Below, piece after piece: positions 25,094-36,629 of a stretch of DNA of 64,000 nucleotides. A model generated the notes under the pieces. That model did no database searches and was not told where the DNA came from. It worked only from the letters and a program-made list of their open reading frames with translations. The DNA lies in assembly GCF_949987535.1 (NCBI RefSeq), contig NC_080070.1, positions 8,862,016 through 8,926,015 of the forward strand, given 5' to 3'. Position 1 is the first letter of the stretch; every line of letters starts with the position of its first letter. The translations under genes and the position numbers were made by a program. The stretch comes from Balaenoptera acutorostrata. Lineage: Eukaryota; Chordata; Mammalia; Artiodactyla; Balaenopteridae.

Positions 25094-25388
25094 ATCCAAG
25101 GACATGATTCTTGAGAATAGTGTTATGAGAATGAATGGATTCAAAATCTCACGCTTTATACTTAGAATATTTGAATTGGACTAGAAGAATATGGTGACAT
25201 CATATTAACACTTTATCATGAAGAAACAATACATTTGATGCTCCTTTTAGTTCAATGAGGTTACAGTTTGCTTTTTTCCTGAGATCCACTGAGTCCACTG
25301 AATATAAATACTTCATAATCAAACTTTTTTGAAACTCCATTTTTAGCAATGTATTAGTTAACCAATTAAAAAAAAATGGTAGTCTTAC

Positions 25389-25538
25389 CTCCAAAAAAGT
25401 ACTTCTCGCCAGTTTTAACTTGAAGAGGACTGTTAGTTCGAACTGCTGAGGCTTCATCTCCATCGATAGTGAGAATAACAAAATTCTCCTTAGCCAGGAA
25501 ACGGACCTCATGCCACTGGCCGTCATTCAACCCAGAAC
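25389..25538 (-). CDS. CNTNAP2: Internal exon of contactin-associated protein-like 2 (Caspr2), laminin-G segment
   Basis: This is the only convincing coding exon. Seen: on the minus strand a pyrimidine-rich tract and AG acceptor precede base 25538, and a GAG|GTAAG donor follows base 25389. The 150 bp are open and carry phase-1 junctions at both ends, so the exon is symmetric and skipping it would keep frame. The product begins [12 protein letters not shown] and ends GEKYFFGG, with the LxDGxWHxV and YFFGG signatures of laminin-G domains. Family knowledge: Caspr2 is a neuronal type-I membrane protein of the neurexin superfamily that pairs with contactin-2 and clusters Kv1 channels at juxtaparanodes. 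Its order is discoidin, LamG, LamG, EGF, fibrinogen-like, LamG, EGF, LamG. The segment resembles the second LamG from memory. CNTNAP4 or CNTNAP5 are alternatives, but the LAKENF...[12 protein letters not shown] stretch fits CNTNAP2 best. Exon number was not assigned. Confidence 0.87.
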
Positions 25539-26032
25539 CTGTTAGATAAAGAGAAAAGGCCATTTCTTTTCTTAAGATGATTCGGTTTAAAATAATTTTT
25601 AATAACAACTTGAGTCAGAGCTTTGTAAGTAAAAATTAATATATTTGCATCTAGGAAAATTGAGTGTAGCTACAATTAATGTCTCATCTTCTTTAATATT
25701 ATAAGTAGTTCTATCCTCCGCCAGACCAAATACGGCGTTAACATAACCCAATCAAGTAGGGATACAATGTGCCATCAGGGTACATAAGAAACTGGAGTGA
25801 ATTAAGTTGTTTGGGAGATGATGATGAACTATTTTAATTTAATAACTTATTTTCTAGTTAGCTTTACTAGACTTCACTCTCAGATGAGAAAAAGGATTTG
25901 TAATTTTATCTAATGTCACTCTCTGTTTTTAAAAACTATTTTTTGTACTGTCATTGTCTCTCAATAGCCACATCTGGCAAGCATAGCTAATAGAAATGAA
26001 GGACTAAAGAATAAATGTGTGAGTATGTGCAG

Positions 26033-26558
26033 TGAAGGGGAGCAGAATATGCCACCCCAACATGTGCCATTTCAGCATACTGATTATTTTGAATTAAAGT
26101 TACTTAAGAAAAAGCAAGTGCAGTAAGGATACTCTGACCCTCCTTTGTCCCTCTGAAAGCAGGAAACAAATCTCTCATGTGAAAGGTACCATCCCTGTAC
26201 CAGGAGGGAACAAGGCTTCCTTATCACTAGAGAGAGGGAAGTTAGGGCCAAGAAGGCTGTATAAACAAACCATGTTACTTCTTTGTTAATCTACTACCCC
26301 AAACCCAAAACTTGGGTTACCAAAGTTACCCAAAAACTTCTTTGTCTTGTTAATTCTTTATAAAATTAATCTTTTTCTTTGGCTAAAAGGTATAAAATCT
26401 GCTTACATTGGTCACTTCTTTGAGTCTCATATTTCGGAGAGGTCCCATACATACAAAATTATATTTGTTTTCCTCCTGGTAATCTGTCTGATGTCAATTT
26501 AATTCTTAGATTAGCCAAAGAACCTAGATGGGAAGAAAGGAAGTTTTCCTTCCCTACA
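26033..26558 (+). mobile_element. Solo LTR of a class-I endogenous retrovirus near the exon
   Basis: The 526-bp unit begins TGAAGGGGAGCAGAATATGC and ends CCTTCCCTACA, flanked by the 4-bp duplication GCAG (26029-26032 and 26559-26562), the class-I ERV size. TATA-like boxes occur at GTATAAACA (about 26260) and GGTATAAAATC (about 26390). A U5-like terminus follows. No internal coding region remains. It begins 495 bp upstream of the exon's acceptor, in antisense orientation and pointing away from the exon. Confidence 0.88.
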
Positions 26559-26562
26559 GCAG

Positions 26563-27135
26563 TTATTTGTGCTAACTGACCACTAATAGGTATGGGAAAT
26601 GATACCAGGATCATCTGATCATTTACAAATAAGGTATCTTTATAATGAATTAGGTTATATTTAAACAGATAAACACCAACAAAATAAATCAACTCCCTAA
26701 CAATCATATTCCACTCTTGCCTAGTACAAAGGTCTTCAGAAACAGAAAATCTATTTAGTTCTCCATTGGACAGAAAATAACATAAAGTTTCTGTTTAGTT
26801 TGTGTTCATTTTTCAAATAATAATTTAAAAAATTAAGGAGTAAAGAGAGGAGAACAGCCTTTGAACAAAAGTATCTTGAAAGAGTTTAAGGAACACTAAG
26901 AGAGACAGAAATCTAAGTGAGTCAAAGTGACTTTCTTTCACCTTATAAAGGCCTATGCAAAGGGAAACTATTTTGTTCTAGACTACTCCAGATGGCTTAA
27001 TCTAGAATCCATAGGTAGAAGTTATTGAAGGTACACTTCTGCCTCACAAAAGAAAGAGAAGCCTAGCATGAAAAGGTATCCAGAAATGGAATGAGAGAAC
27101 ATCAGTGAAGCACGAATGATGGCTTCCAAGCTTCT
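26563..27135. other. AT-rich intronic spacer
   Basis: No gene or clear repeat seen. Confidence 0.4.
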
Positions 27136-27138
27136 GAT

Positions 27139-27455
27139 CAGAGGTCTGCAAACCACAGCTTATAGGCTAAATACTGCTTGCTGCCATCTGTTTCTGTGCA
27201 GCCTGAGAGCTAAAAATAAATCTCACATTTTAAATGGTTGAAAAATAAATAAAAATAATAGCAATATTAAATTACATGTGAAAATTATATAAAATTCAAA
27301 TGTAGTGTCCACATAAAATTTACTGGAATACAGTTAAACTCATTTGTTTACACATTGTCTGTTCTACAGAGTCAAACAGGTGCTACAGAAACTGTATGGC
27401 CCACAAAGCCTATACTATTTACTGTGTCATTCTTCATAGGAAAAGCATAAACTAG
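27139..27455 (+). mobile_element. Non-autonomous hAT-like DNA transposon relic
   Basis: Begins CAGAGGTCTGCAAACCAC and contains 'tgctgccatctgtttctg', 'tactggaatacagttaaac', 'catttgtttacacattgtc' and 'gtatggcccacaaagcc', the word order of a common mammalian non-autonomous hAT family. The far terminus is eroded and no duplication was resolved. Confidence 0.65.
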
Positions 27456-27459
27456 TGAC

Positions 27460-28845
27460 TGGTTTACATTATTAAACAGAAACACCATTTTAAAGAAAAA
27501 ATTAAGGCTTCTTGGGGCTTGAAGATAGTCACGTATATGTAGTATTAACTAACATTGTACTAGTAAATATCATTACAAATGATCATCCCTCAGGTATTTT
27601 TTTTCAGGATTTTCAAATTTTAACTTAGTGACATTTATTGAGCACATTTTATTTCAATGGAGGAAAACAGGAAAACAGCTCTAAAGTAATTAATACTAAA
27701 TAATTTTCAAATTATGAAATGTATAATACATACAAATACATTTTTTTTGTACTGAAATTACTATGTAAACATACAGTATTATTCTAAAAGTAAAGTCAGT
27801 TAGCTGTCAGACAAGAAGTAGCGTTTACTGAAACAGTTCCTTCTCCAGTAGTTTGCCTTTGGGTTCTCCCACAAAACTGATTCATGGAAGACTGTACTGT
27901 CACTATAACATTTTCTGTTAAATTGTAAAACTGGGGTTAGTGTTAATTAGCCATAGAAGTGTATGGTTTTGATTTTGGTTGTTATTTTTGCCTTTACAAT
28001 GTGATGAACCCTGCTTTGAAATGCAGTTTTGGGGCATGGGTCCCAAGGACAGTAATGTTACGAATGTTTAATCCTAAATAGTCACATATTCAGAGGAAGT
28101 CACTTACAAGCTGTCTTCAGCGACAGGGCTTTCTGTTCTAACCGGTAGACCAGAAAGCCTTTCTAAAAATTCTAATGAAAACCTCTTCATCATAAAGTTA
28201 ATTTTTAAAGGGAAAATCACCAGCTTAACTGTTCATGACAAAAAGGCCTATTATTCCATCAGATTAAAATAAAAAGGTTACTTTATTTTTTCAAGAAACT
28301 TAATCACTACAGAAATTGGACCTCATATAAAAGCAGCCTTGTTGATAGCAGCCACTGCAGTATCTGAGCTTAAGGTGTGATTTCCATTCATTTTAATTCC
28401 AATTATTATTTAGAACTGTTAATGTTAATCATCAAGAGGGTTTTTTAATAACGTGTGGATAAAGAAAAATTTTTAAAAGTGACATATTTTCTTTTGAGAA
28501 ATTAGGTCATCCTTGCCCCACTGAAGAATGAACTTCATTATATTTGGGGCCCATTCCTATCACAGATTGCTGAGACATACCTCTTGACGATTAACATTAA
28601 CAGTTCAAAACAATATTTCACAGAAAAAGATGTTTTTGAATTACTATCCCCAATAAATAGGTGAGAGAACTGAATCTAATAACGTTTAGGCATCCCATAT
28701 GTGGTAAATGTCAGAACTAAGAACTGGAACTCAGCTATATCTAGTTCTGGAGGCTGAGTTCTTATAAACAGCAAACAAACAAAAACCAACAACAACTAAA
28801 CATGGTATATAGACTCTGTGCATCTGTGATCAGAGTTCTCTTGTA

Positions 28846-28889
<44 letters not shown>

Positions 28890-29050
28890 CCATCTGCCAC
28901 CACATCTAGAGGGAGTTTCTGGAGTACCCTCGTCTCATACAGCATCAGGGTTGTAAATAAACTGAGACACCGATCCGGTTTCATCTGCCAACTTTCAGCA
29001 TTTGCGTCATCAGATTTTTGTTGTAATGGAAGACCCACTACTACATGTCT
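27460..29050. other. AT-rich intronic sequence
   Basis: No recognised gene or repeat apart from the CA microsatellite at 28847. Confidence 0.4.
28847..28887. repeat. (CA)20 microsatellite
   Basis: Uninterrupted CA run of about 20 units, probably polymorphic. Confidence 0.96.
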
Positions 29051-29064
29051 TTTAGTATTTTCTT

Positions 29065-29397
29065 TTTTTTATTTTTTTATAAATTTTTTTTTTTTTTAAG
29101 TTATACAATTTTTATTTATTTATTTATTTATTTATGGCTGTGTTGGGTCTTCGTTTCTGTGCGAGGGCTTTCTCTAGTTGCGGCAAGTGGGGGCCACTCT
29201 TCATCGCGGTGCGCGGGCCTTTCATTATTTTGGCCTCTCTTGTTGCGGAGCACAGGCTCCAGGCGCGCAGGCTCAGTAGCTGTGGCTCACGGGCTTAGTT
29301 GCTCCGCGGCATGTGGGATCTTCCCAGGCCAGGGCTCGAACCCGTGTCCCCTGCATTGGCAGGCAGATTCTCAACCACTGCGCCACCAGGGAAGCCC
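29065..29397 (-). mobile_element. CHR-type SINE, copy 3, minus strand
   Basis: Read on the plus strand it starts with a T-rich/(ATTT)n tail and ends with the complement of the tRNA-like head ('ctgcgccaccagggaagcc'). Target duplication TAGTATTTTCTT at 29053-29064 and 29398-29409. The 123-codon open frame is antisense SINE. This copy lies 3.5 kb upstream of the exon in the sense orientation of the gene. Confidence 0.95.
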
Positions 29398-29411
29398 TAG
29401 TATTTTCTTAC

Positions 29412-30505
29412 ATTGATGTTTCTCCCCTTTGTGAAAGGGGTACCTTTCACAATGTTTAAAATCGTAATTTGAATGGAAATTTTATAAGTAGAGAAGCAAA
29501 TTCTAGCATTATTTCCCTAAGGCATATTAAAGTAAGCCCAGGAGCATTCATTTAAATCATCTCCATACTTTGTGAAACTCAGCAAAGAGAACTCTGTGTT
29601 CACTCCTTTCATTTTATAATGAGTGTATCAATCAATGATCTTGAACATGCTATCTTTTGTCAGTTTGTAGAGGTGAGATCCTAATCTAGACCTTTTGCAA
29701 TCAAACAGTAGTTCTTCCCACTCAGAACACAGCCATTAAATTTTATGGTGCGAAAAAAGAAGATGCCATAGTTTCAGCATAATTTCCCTCCTCTTGTGTC
29801 CCTTCCCTTCAGTGCAAGGGAGACCTGAACAACTTTGTATGAAACACGGACTACTGAGTTTTGCCTTTACCATTTCCTGGGCCACCTGCCACTTGGGAAG
29901 TAGTACAGAATTGTTTTGCTTCAGAGAAACTATATGGAATAGCCTCTTTGAGGCATTTTTAAAAATTAACAATATTCTTTAGTAATTTTTAATTCATATG
30001 AAACAGAACATTAACGAAATTTAAGAGTTTTTAGAATTCAATATGTCAAATTCACTCAGAACCGTGCAGTTGATCATAAGATATACACTTAAAATACCAA
30101 TACAGTATTAAGAAAAAAAAGTATCATCATCCCAAGTTTCATTAGAAATCTGTGAGTTGTAAACAACAAAGAACACATCACCAAATAGGATTAAGGCATC
30201 ACTTCTCATTTGCTATTAAAGAGATGGTATCCCTTCACTCAATATTCTAGAGCAATGAATGTCCCAGGGAATAGAGAGACTCACCAGGGACCCATAATCC
30301 CAGACACAGTGGGGTCTTGGTGGCTGGAGAGTGACGCAGGACCAAACCAAAAAAGGACGCTAGTTACTGATACTTAAAAAAGAGACCCACATCTCATACG
30401 GCTAACATTTCCTAAGAGCCTGGTATGTGCCTGGCACTACCTAACTCTGTATGTGTCAATCTATTGCCTTTTCTCAATAATGAGCATCAAGATGGCAGAA
30501 GGGCA
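29412..30505. other. Intronic spacer, possible MIR fragment at 30400-30470
   Basis: Mostly AT-rich unique sequence. 'gagcctggtatgtgcctggcac' at about 30416 hints at a MIR/L2 end. Confidence 0.4.
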
Positions 30506-30509
30506 GGAA

Positions 30510-30722
30510 AATAGTGTGGCAGCTAAGAGGACTGACCCAGGAGCCAGGTTGCCTGTGTTTGCTCTGGCCCTTGCCAACCTGGACAATTTACCTAACCTCT
30601 CTGTGCCTCAGGCTTCTCCTCTCTAAAATCAAATAGTAGTATCCACTTTGTAGATTGGTTTTAAGGAGTAGATGAATTAGGGTTTGCATAGCATTAGAAC
30701 AGTGCCTAGCAGCTAGGAAACA
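30510..30722 (+). repeat. MIR SINE
   Basis: Good MIR match: 'gaggactgacccaggagcc', 'ttgcctgtgtttgctctgg', 'tttacctaacctctctgtg' and 'gcatagcattagaacagtgc'. Confidence 0.8.
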
Positions 30723-31433
30723 GCATATCTGTATCTATACCATTAGGTCAAAAAACAAAGAAGGCTGTTGAGTCCCATTTTACAAAGAAAAAAGCAGAGA
30801 CTTAAACGCAGTACTTTTTCTTTGGGGGTTATTGCATTGCAATTACAAATATTGGTGTAGTTATAAATAAGCCTTCTAAACAAGACAACAATATAATAAC
30901 TCAACAACGTGGAGATCATGAATATATACATATGAGACAACTGAAAAAAAGTGTCCTAACATTATGCTAATGGGCACTTGAAACTTAGAAAAACATGTCC
31001 AGTGACAGCATTAGACATGGGAAAAAATTTCTGTATTCAAACAATTTAGAGCTGAAGATGATCTGTTCTGCAAAAATGTGTTAGATGACTCACAAAGTTA
31101 TGACAAAGACACTGATGTTAAAGCTGCATGTGAAGAAATTTGAACAAAATTATTTCCAAAAAGTGAGAGTGAAAAATGAACTTTCTAAATTATTTATGTA
31201 TGTAATTTTAAAAACAATAGTAATTAAATATTAGAGACATTTTCACCCACAGCCCTAAAAGTTTATACATGCAAGTTAAGCCAAAAGGTACTCTTAATTA
31301 TCTCGTTGGGAAAACGGGGGATTGCCTTTCATTTGCGGTCATATTTTATTCAAGGTGACGTGTAACATGCTCCACAAGAGACAGAAGTAGATTAGAAGCC
31401 AGGGGTGTCTGACTTACAGACTCACCCTCAGAG

Positions 31434-31690
31434 AGGCAGAACAGTATAAGGGTCTAGAGCACAGACTCTGAAGTCAGACATCTGGATATAAATCTCATTT
31501 CTGTTCACCTAATAGCTGGGCCTTCAGCAAGTTAACCTCTTTAGGCCTCAGTTTCCTTCTCTATTAAATGGGAATAATAACACTATCTACTTCATAGAGT
31601 TCTGAGAATTAAGTATATACACTGTCACTTAGAACAGTGCCTGGCACACAGTAAGTTCGCTCTCAATAGATATTAGCTATTGTTTCACAT
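31434..31690 (+). repeat. MIR SINE, near full length
   Basis: Excellent MIR order: 'gtctagagcacagactctg', 'aagtcagacatctgga', 'ggcctcagtttccttctct', 'attaaatgggaataataac', 'acagtgcctggcacacagta' and 'ctctcaatagatattagc'. Confidence 0.9.
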
Positions 31691-31699
31691 TCGGTGAGT

Positions 31700-33360
31700 A
31701 AGACTAGCTCTCTAAATACCAACTTGGGTTGTTGTACATTAATTCTATAAGTATTAACTATTATGAAATGAATAAACATTGGTTTTCTTTATGAATAAAT
31801 ACCCACCTCCCATATGAATTTTATAGTACAAGAAAAGTCTTGAGGAATTTGGGAAAGTAGCTAAATATATATCTCTTGTTAACATCAGGGTCAACAATTT
31901 CTAAAGCCAACTTTGAGCTATACAATAAAATAGGTCTTATTCCATCATAGTCACAGATGTACTTTCACCTCCGCAAAATGTGTTTTGTTTTCAACTAGAT
32001 TATTCAATAGGTGTGGTTCTGAATGTCTGTGGAATATTTCCAAAAATCAAATCCAATTCCAAGCAAGGACTTCACCTGATGACTAATTTTGAGGAGACTG
32101 ATATAAACTGTAGTACATATTTTCCAAAGTATTTTTGTTTTAAAAATATACACTATTCAACAATTTTGATGTACTTTTACACTTAAAGATTATTTGAATT
32201 TATTTTATGATAGATACCTCCAGTTATTCATTAATTCATAATCATAAGAACTTTTCAACTGTACATTACAAAAGAAAACTGACATTTTTACAAAGAGACT
32301 TTTTAACCTAAAATCAACATCTTTGAAGCCATATTCCAGCTTCTGGCTTTAATTCTTTCATAAAATAACGAAACTGTTTTACAATATTTTCTCTAGCATC
32401 TCCCTAACTTGTAACTTCTAGAAAAACTTGTTTTGTATACAAATGTAAAATGTTAATGAAGCATATTCTATCCAGGCTGACTTTCTAATGGTATTATTTT
32501 TAAAGTAAGACTCTTGAGGTGGTTGCTTTGATTGAACAAGAAGAAACAGATGTTTCTCTTATTAGAGACAAAAGAAGACTGGTTTAATGAATGTTGAAAA
32601 AAAGAAAGTATTTAAAATATAGTCACAAACCAAGATGTAACATCTGTTTGAAAATGCTTCAATAAAATTACAGTGACTAGAGTTTTCAGTCTTTTGCTCA
32701 ACATTTAATCTTGAGAGAAAAATCTCAGAGACTATAAAATCCGTCTTTAGGTGGTTACAGTATTCTCTGAGGTGTTAATAATATATCTCGTAAGTTATCA
32801 GTTACCTATTTATGCAATAAGAAAAAAGAGAATATACATCTCTATGTAGATATGCCACATACTATTACTTATATTATCTATATAAATCCCATAAGGAAAT
32901 CAATCCAATTTAATCTTGCTCACTTTTACACATCAATCCAAACCATATAAATATGATCAACTGCAATCAGACAGAACATGTAATACGATACTTGGGTAGG
33001 CACAAAATACTTGTATTTTTTAAGTTGAAGAAATTGGCAAATGCTCCTCTGTATTGGTATAGATAGAACGTCACTTTGGAATATGTCTTTGTTCTGAAAG
33101 AACCACTTGAATGGAAGCTTTAAATTAGAAATACACATTGGGGAGAGCCTACTGCATGACATTTTTTTGTGTTGCTAGATATGACTCCATCAATAATTTA
33201 ATATGTAGAATCTTAGAGATGGGATGAATTCTTTCCTTTCAGGCACTCAGAATCTTTTGAGAAAGAAAGAGCCCAGATTAATAGATTTTATTACATTGTC
33301 TGCACCTTAGAGTCATTTGGGGAGCTTTAAAAGTTTCACACCGAAATTTCCAAATCATTG
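31700..33360. other. AT-rich intronic sequence
   Basis: No recognised gene or repeat. Short open frames here have no signature. Confidence 0.45.
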
Positions 33361-33364
33361 CTGG

Positions 33365-35015
33365 GAAATTAAACTTTTAAATAAACAGATATATACGATG
33401 CAATCCTAGTCAGAATCTCAACACTAGTCTTTGTAGAAATAAAAATAGAAGATTCTAAAATTTATAAGGAATTTTTAAAACCTTAAATATTCAAAATCAT
33501 CAAAAAGAAAAACACAAGTAGAGGACTTATCATCTGATTTGAAGACTTGTTATAAAGCTATAGTATTCCATAAAGAAATCAGAACCGGACCCAAACATAT
33601 GTGATCCACTGTTTTTTGGAAAAGGCTCTAAGGCAATTCTATGGGGAAAGAAAAGGTGATTTTGTGTTTGTTTCTTTGTTTTTTCCAAAAAATGGTGCTG
33701 GAACAACTGGATAAATAAAGGGAAAAATGTATCTCAATTTCTACTTTACTCAACACACAAAAATTAATTCTAGATGGATTTTAGACCCAAAAATAAAAGC
33801 CTAACTATAAAGCTTCTGAAAGATAACACAGGACTTTGGGGTTAACAGAGATTTCCTAGAGCAGGGGTCCCCAACCCCCAGGCCAGGGCTGGTACTGGTC
33901 CGCAGCCTGTTAGAAACCGGGCTGCACCGCAGAAGGTAAGTGACGGGCAAACAAGCAAAGCTTCATCTGCCACTCCCCATTGCTCGCATTACGGCCTGAA
34001 CCATTCCTCCCCTGCCCCCCCCCCATCCGTGGAAAAACTGTCTTCCATGAAACCGGTCCCTGGTGCCAAAAATGTTGGTAACGGCTGTCCTAGAGGATAT
34101 CAAAATCACTTGATAAATTGGGCTTCATCAAAATTAAAAATTTTCCACTCATCATTAGACATAGTTAAGAAAATTCAAGGCAAGACAGACTAGAAGAAAA
34201 TATTTGCAACATATATATCTGAAAATGGAGCATACTAAAATACACTAAAAGCTCTTATAAGTCAATAACTGGAAGACAAAAATGGGCAAAAGTCATACCA
34301 CAAATAAAGGTAAATTAATTACCCATAGCCATGTGAAACATTTCTTGACATTGCTAGTCATCAAGGAAATTAAAGCCACAATGACGTACAATTTTACACC
34401 ACTTCAGAGGCTAAAAATTAAAAGGACTAACTAGGACCTGGATCAATGTGAACTCTCATACATTGCTGGTGGGATGCAAAATTGTACAGTCCCTTTGGAA
34501 AATTCTTTGATAGTTTTTAAATAAAGTTAAACATATATTAATCCTATGACCCAACAATTTCCCTGCTAAGTATTTTCCCCCCAAAATCAAAATGCACATT
34601 GCAAAAATATGTGTACGGGAATGTTTCAGCAGCTTTACTCATAATGGGACTAAACTGGAAATAATTGTATAACCATACAGTGTGTACTCAAACAAGAAAA
34701 TGTTGCTAAGTAATAAAGAAGAATGAACTAGTGGTTTGGACAACATTGTTTTGCATGAAAGAATGTAGACACACAAAAATAATATACTGAATGAATCCTT
34801 TTATAGGAAATTTTAGAACAGGCAGAACCAGTCTATGGTGATAGAAATCAGGACATGAGTTGCCTATGGGGGGAGGGTGCACACGGGCATGCTGTAAGAG
34901 GCACAAGGAAACTTTCTGAGGTAATGAAATGTTCTGTATTTCGATTGGAGTGTTGGTTGCCTAAGTGTATATATTTATCAAAATCCATTGAATTGTGCTC
35001 TTAAGATCTGTGCAT
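33365..35015 (+). mobile_element. Old L1 LINE 3' portion, interrupted by a MER1-type element
   Basis: L1 ORF2 words in order: 'gaggacttatcatctgattt', 'tataaagctatagtattcc', 'aaatggtgctggaacaact', 'ttctagatggattttagacc', then after the insertion 'gggcttcatcaaaattaaa', 'gggcaaaagtcatacc' and 'acattgctggtgggatgc'. The 3' UTR ends 'cattgaattgtgctcttaag'. Frameshifts throughout; inactive. The nested element is at 33862-34087. Confidence 0.85.
33862..34087 (+). mobile_element. MER1-type hAT-Charlie non-autonomous transposon
   Basis: The 226-bp unit begins CAGGGGTCCCCAACCCCC and ends with the complementary, mutated terminus near 'gttggtaacggctg'. It is flanked by a perfect 8-bp target duplication TCCTAGAG (33854-33861 and 34088-34095), the hAT size. 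Interior words 'tgttagaaaccgggctg' and 'catgaaaccggtccctgg' match MER1. It sits within the L1, so it inserted later. Confidence 0.93.
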
Positions 35016-35033
35016 TTCACAGAGTTGATTCTC

Positions 35034-35690
35034 ATTCGTGGATTCAGTACTTGTGAATTCACCTTATTGCTAAAATTTATTTCTAACCCAAAATCAATAC
35101 GGTGATGCACTCTGGTCATTCACGGACTCATGCATGAACAGACTGGTGAAAAACTGGAGTCGCTCGACTCACAAGTTCCCAGCTGAGGTCAAATAAGGCA
35201 TCTCTTTGCCTTCTTGTTTCAGCTCATATCCTGCAATCAAGTGTTATTTTCACTGTATACTTAGCGCCACGTTTTTTTGCATTTTTGTGCTTTTTGTCAA
35301 TTTTGCCATTTAAAGTGGTCCCCAAATGTAGTGCTGAAATGCTGTTTAGTGTTCCTAAGTGCAAGAAGGCTGTGATGTGCCTTACAAAGAGGAAATGTGT
35401 ACATTAGATAAACTTCTTTCAGGTATAAGTTATAATGCTGTTGGTTGTGTGTTCAATGTTAATGAATCAATTATATGCATGAAACAAGGTAACTTTAAAC
35501 AGAAATACATAAATCAAGGTTTGTATTGATGCAAATACAAAAACAAGGTTATGTATTGATGCAAATGTTGTGACCAGAGGTCCTCAGGAACCTAACTCTG
35601 TATTTCTTGTAGGAACAATGGTTCCGTATTCACTAATTGAGTGTTTACAATGACTATGCAGGATATAACTATGATGAATAATGAAAACCA
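35034..35690 (+). mobile_element. Tigger-family (pogo-like) DNA transposon relic
   Basis: Contains a decayed N-terminal transposase stretch that still reads like KRSAEVLSSVPKRKKAVMC-type sequence ('gtgctgaaatgctgtttag', 'gcaagaaggctgtgatgtg'). The internal part is deleted and the 3' terminal section follows ('ggtcctcaggaacctaactc', 'ggttccgtattcactaattg'). Frame is broken and the start ATG lost. Subfamily not assigned. Confidence 0.75.
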
Positions 35691-35699
35691 AATGTACTT

Positions 35700-36620
35700 T
35701 ATAATTTTTACCTCAAAAATATATAAACAGTTTAAATCAGATAAAAGGAATGATAATATTCATTTTTAAATTCATCTAAATTTTATCCAATGCCCACTTT
35801 ATACTTTGTTTATTGCATTATCAAACAATGAGAAACCCAATATAGAACATACCATTATTTGCTACTAAACAGGGGAAACCCAATGAGACTCTGTATTATT
35901 ATGTTTAACTTTTTGATATCAATATTTTAGGAAGTTAAAAAACTTAAAATAACTACTCCAAGACTAAATTTTCATGTAAAAACCTCTAAAAATTGTTTCA
36001 ACCATTACTGATTCCCAGCCGAAAGCCAAAGATCATTATACTTCAAAATCTCATACAAAGATTTATGACCATTTTAATGATGACTGTTTTCTTGAGACAA
36101 TCTTCCAAAGCAAGTATCTTTAGTAGTAATATGATTATGTGAATATCATCTTCACATTTTACAAAATTTTACAAAAGGAAGACATATTTTGTGAGTTGTG
36201 CATGTATCTACTTAGGGCAGATAAAGGCATATTAAGCAATGGTAGCTTAAATGGATTTCAGATCATAAGCAGAGAACTTTTATAATTTTTTTCATCTTTA
36301 AGATAAAACTTATTGAAGAAAATTTGGAAAACTAAAAAAGTATAATAAAGGAAAAAAAAGATTCATTACACCAAGAGACATTACACTTAGTATTTGATGT
36401 ACTTTACTCTAGCTTTTATCATAAATAACTGCAAACCATTCAGACTGCTGTGATGCTATGATTGAAGGTGAAAAAGTATAAAAGGAAGAAGCAAGTGATC
36501 ATCATCCGCTAAATTCTCTGATTTGTGCTGATGGAGATTTGGCAGCCTTGTCCTTTCAGTTTAACTTTTCAGAATCTAAGGAGAATAACATGGAAATTTA
36601 CCTCCACTAGCCTAAGTTCT
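35700..36620. other. AT-rich intronic sequence
   Basis: No gene or clear repeat seen. Confidence 0.4.
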
Positions 36621-36629
36621 TCTAAAGTT

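Larger units (their letters stand above)
1..25388 (-). other. CNTNAP2: Intron of CNTNAP2 downstream of the LamG exon (partial)
   Basis: Inferred from the donor site next to the exon and the absence of any other recognisable exon down to base 1. The intron runs off the left edge. Its 3' acceptor is outside the window. Contents are the repeats listed separately plus AT-rich unique sequence. Confidence 0.75.

Noticed and set aside
25200..25526. 108-codon minus-strand frame overlapping the exon
   Set aside because: It is in a different frame from the LamG reading, crosses the splice donor, and has no homology.
28847..28887. Regularly repeated array that might suggest a CRISPR
   Set aside because: It is a plain CA dinucleotide microsatellite; no spacer structure and the DNA is mammalian.
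35320..35480. Possible domesticated transposase coding segment
   Set aside because: The Tigger N-terminal stretch has lost its ATG, holds frame breaks, and the catalytic region is deleted.
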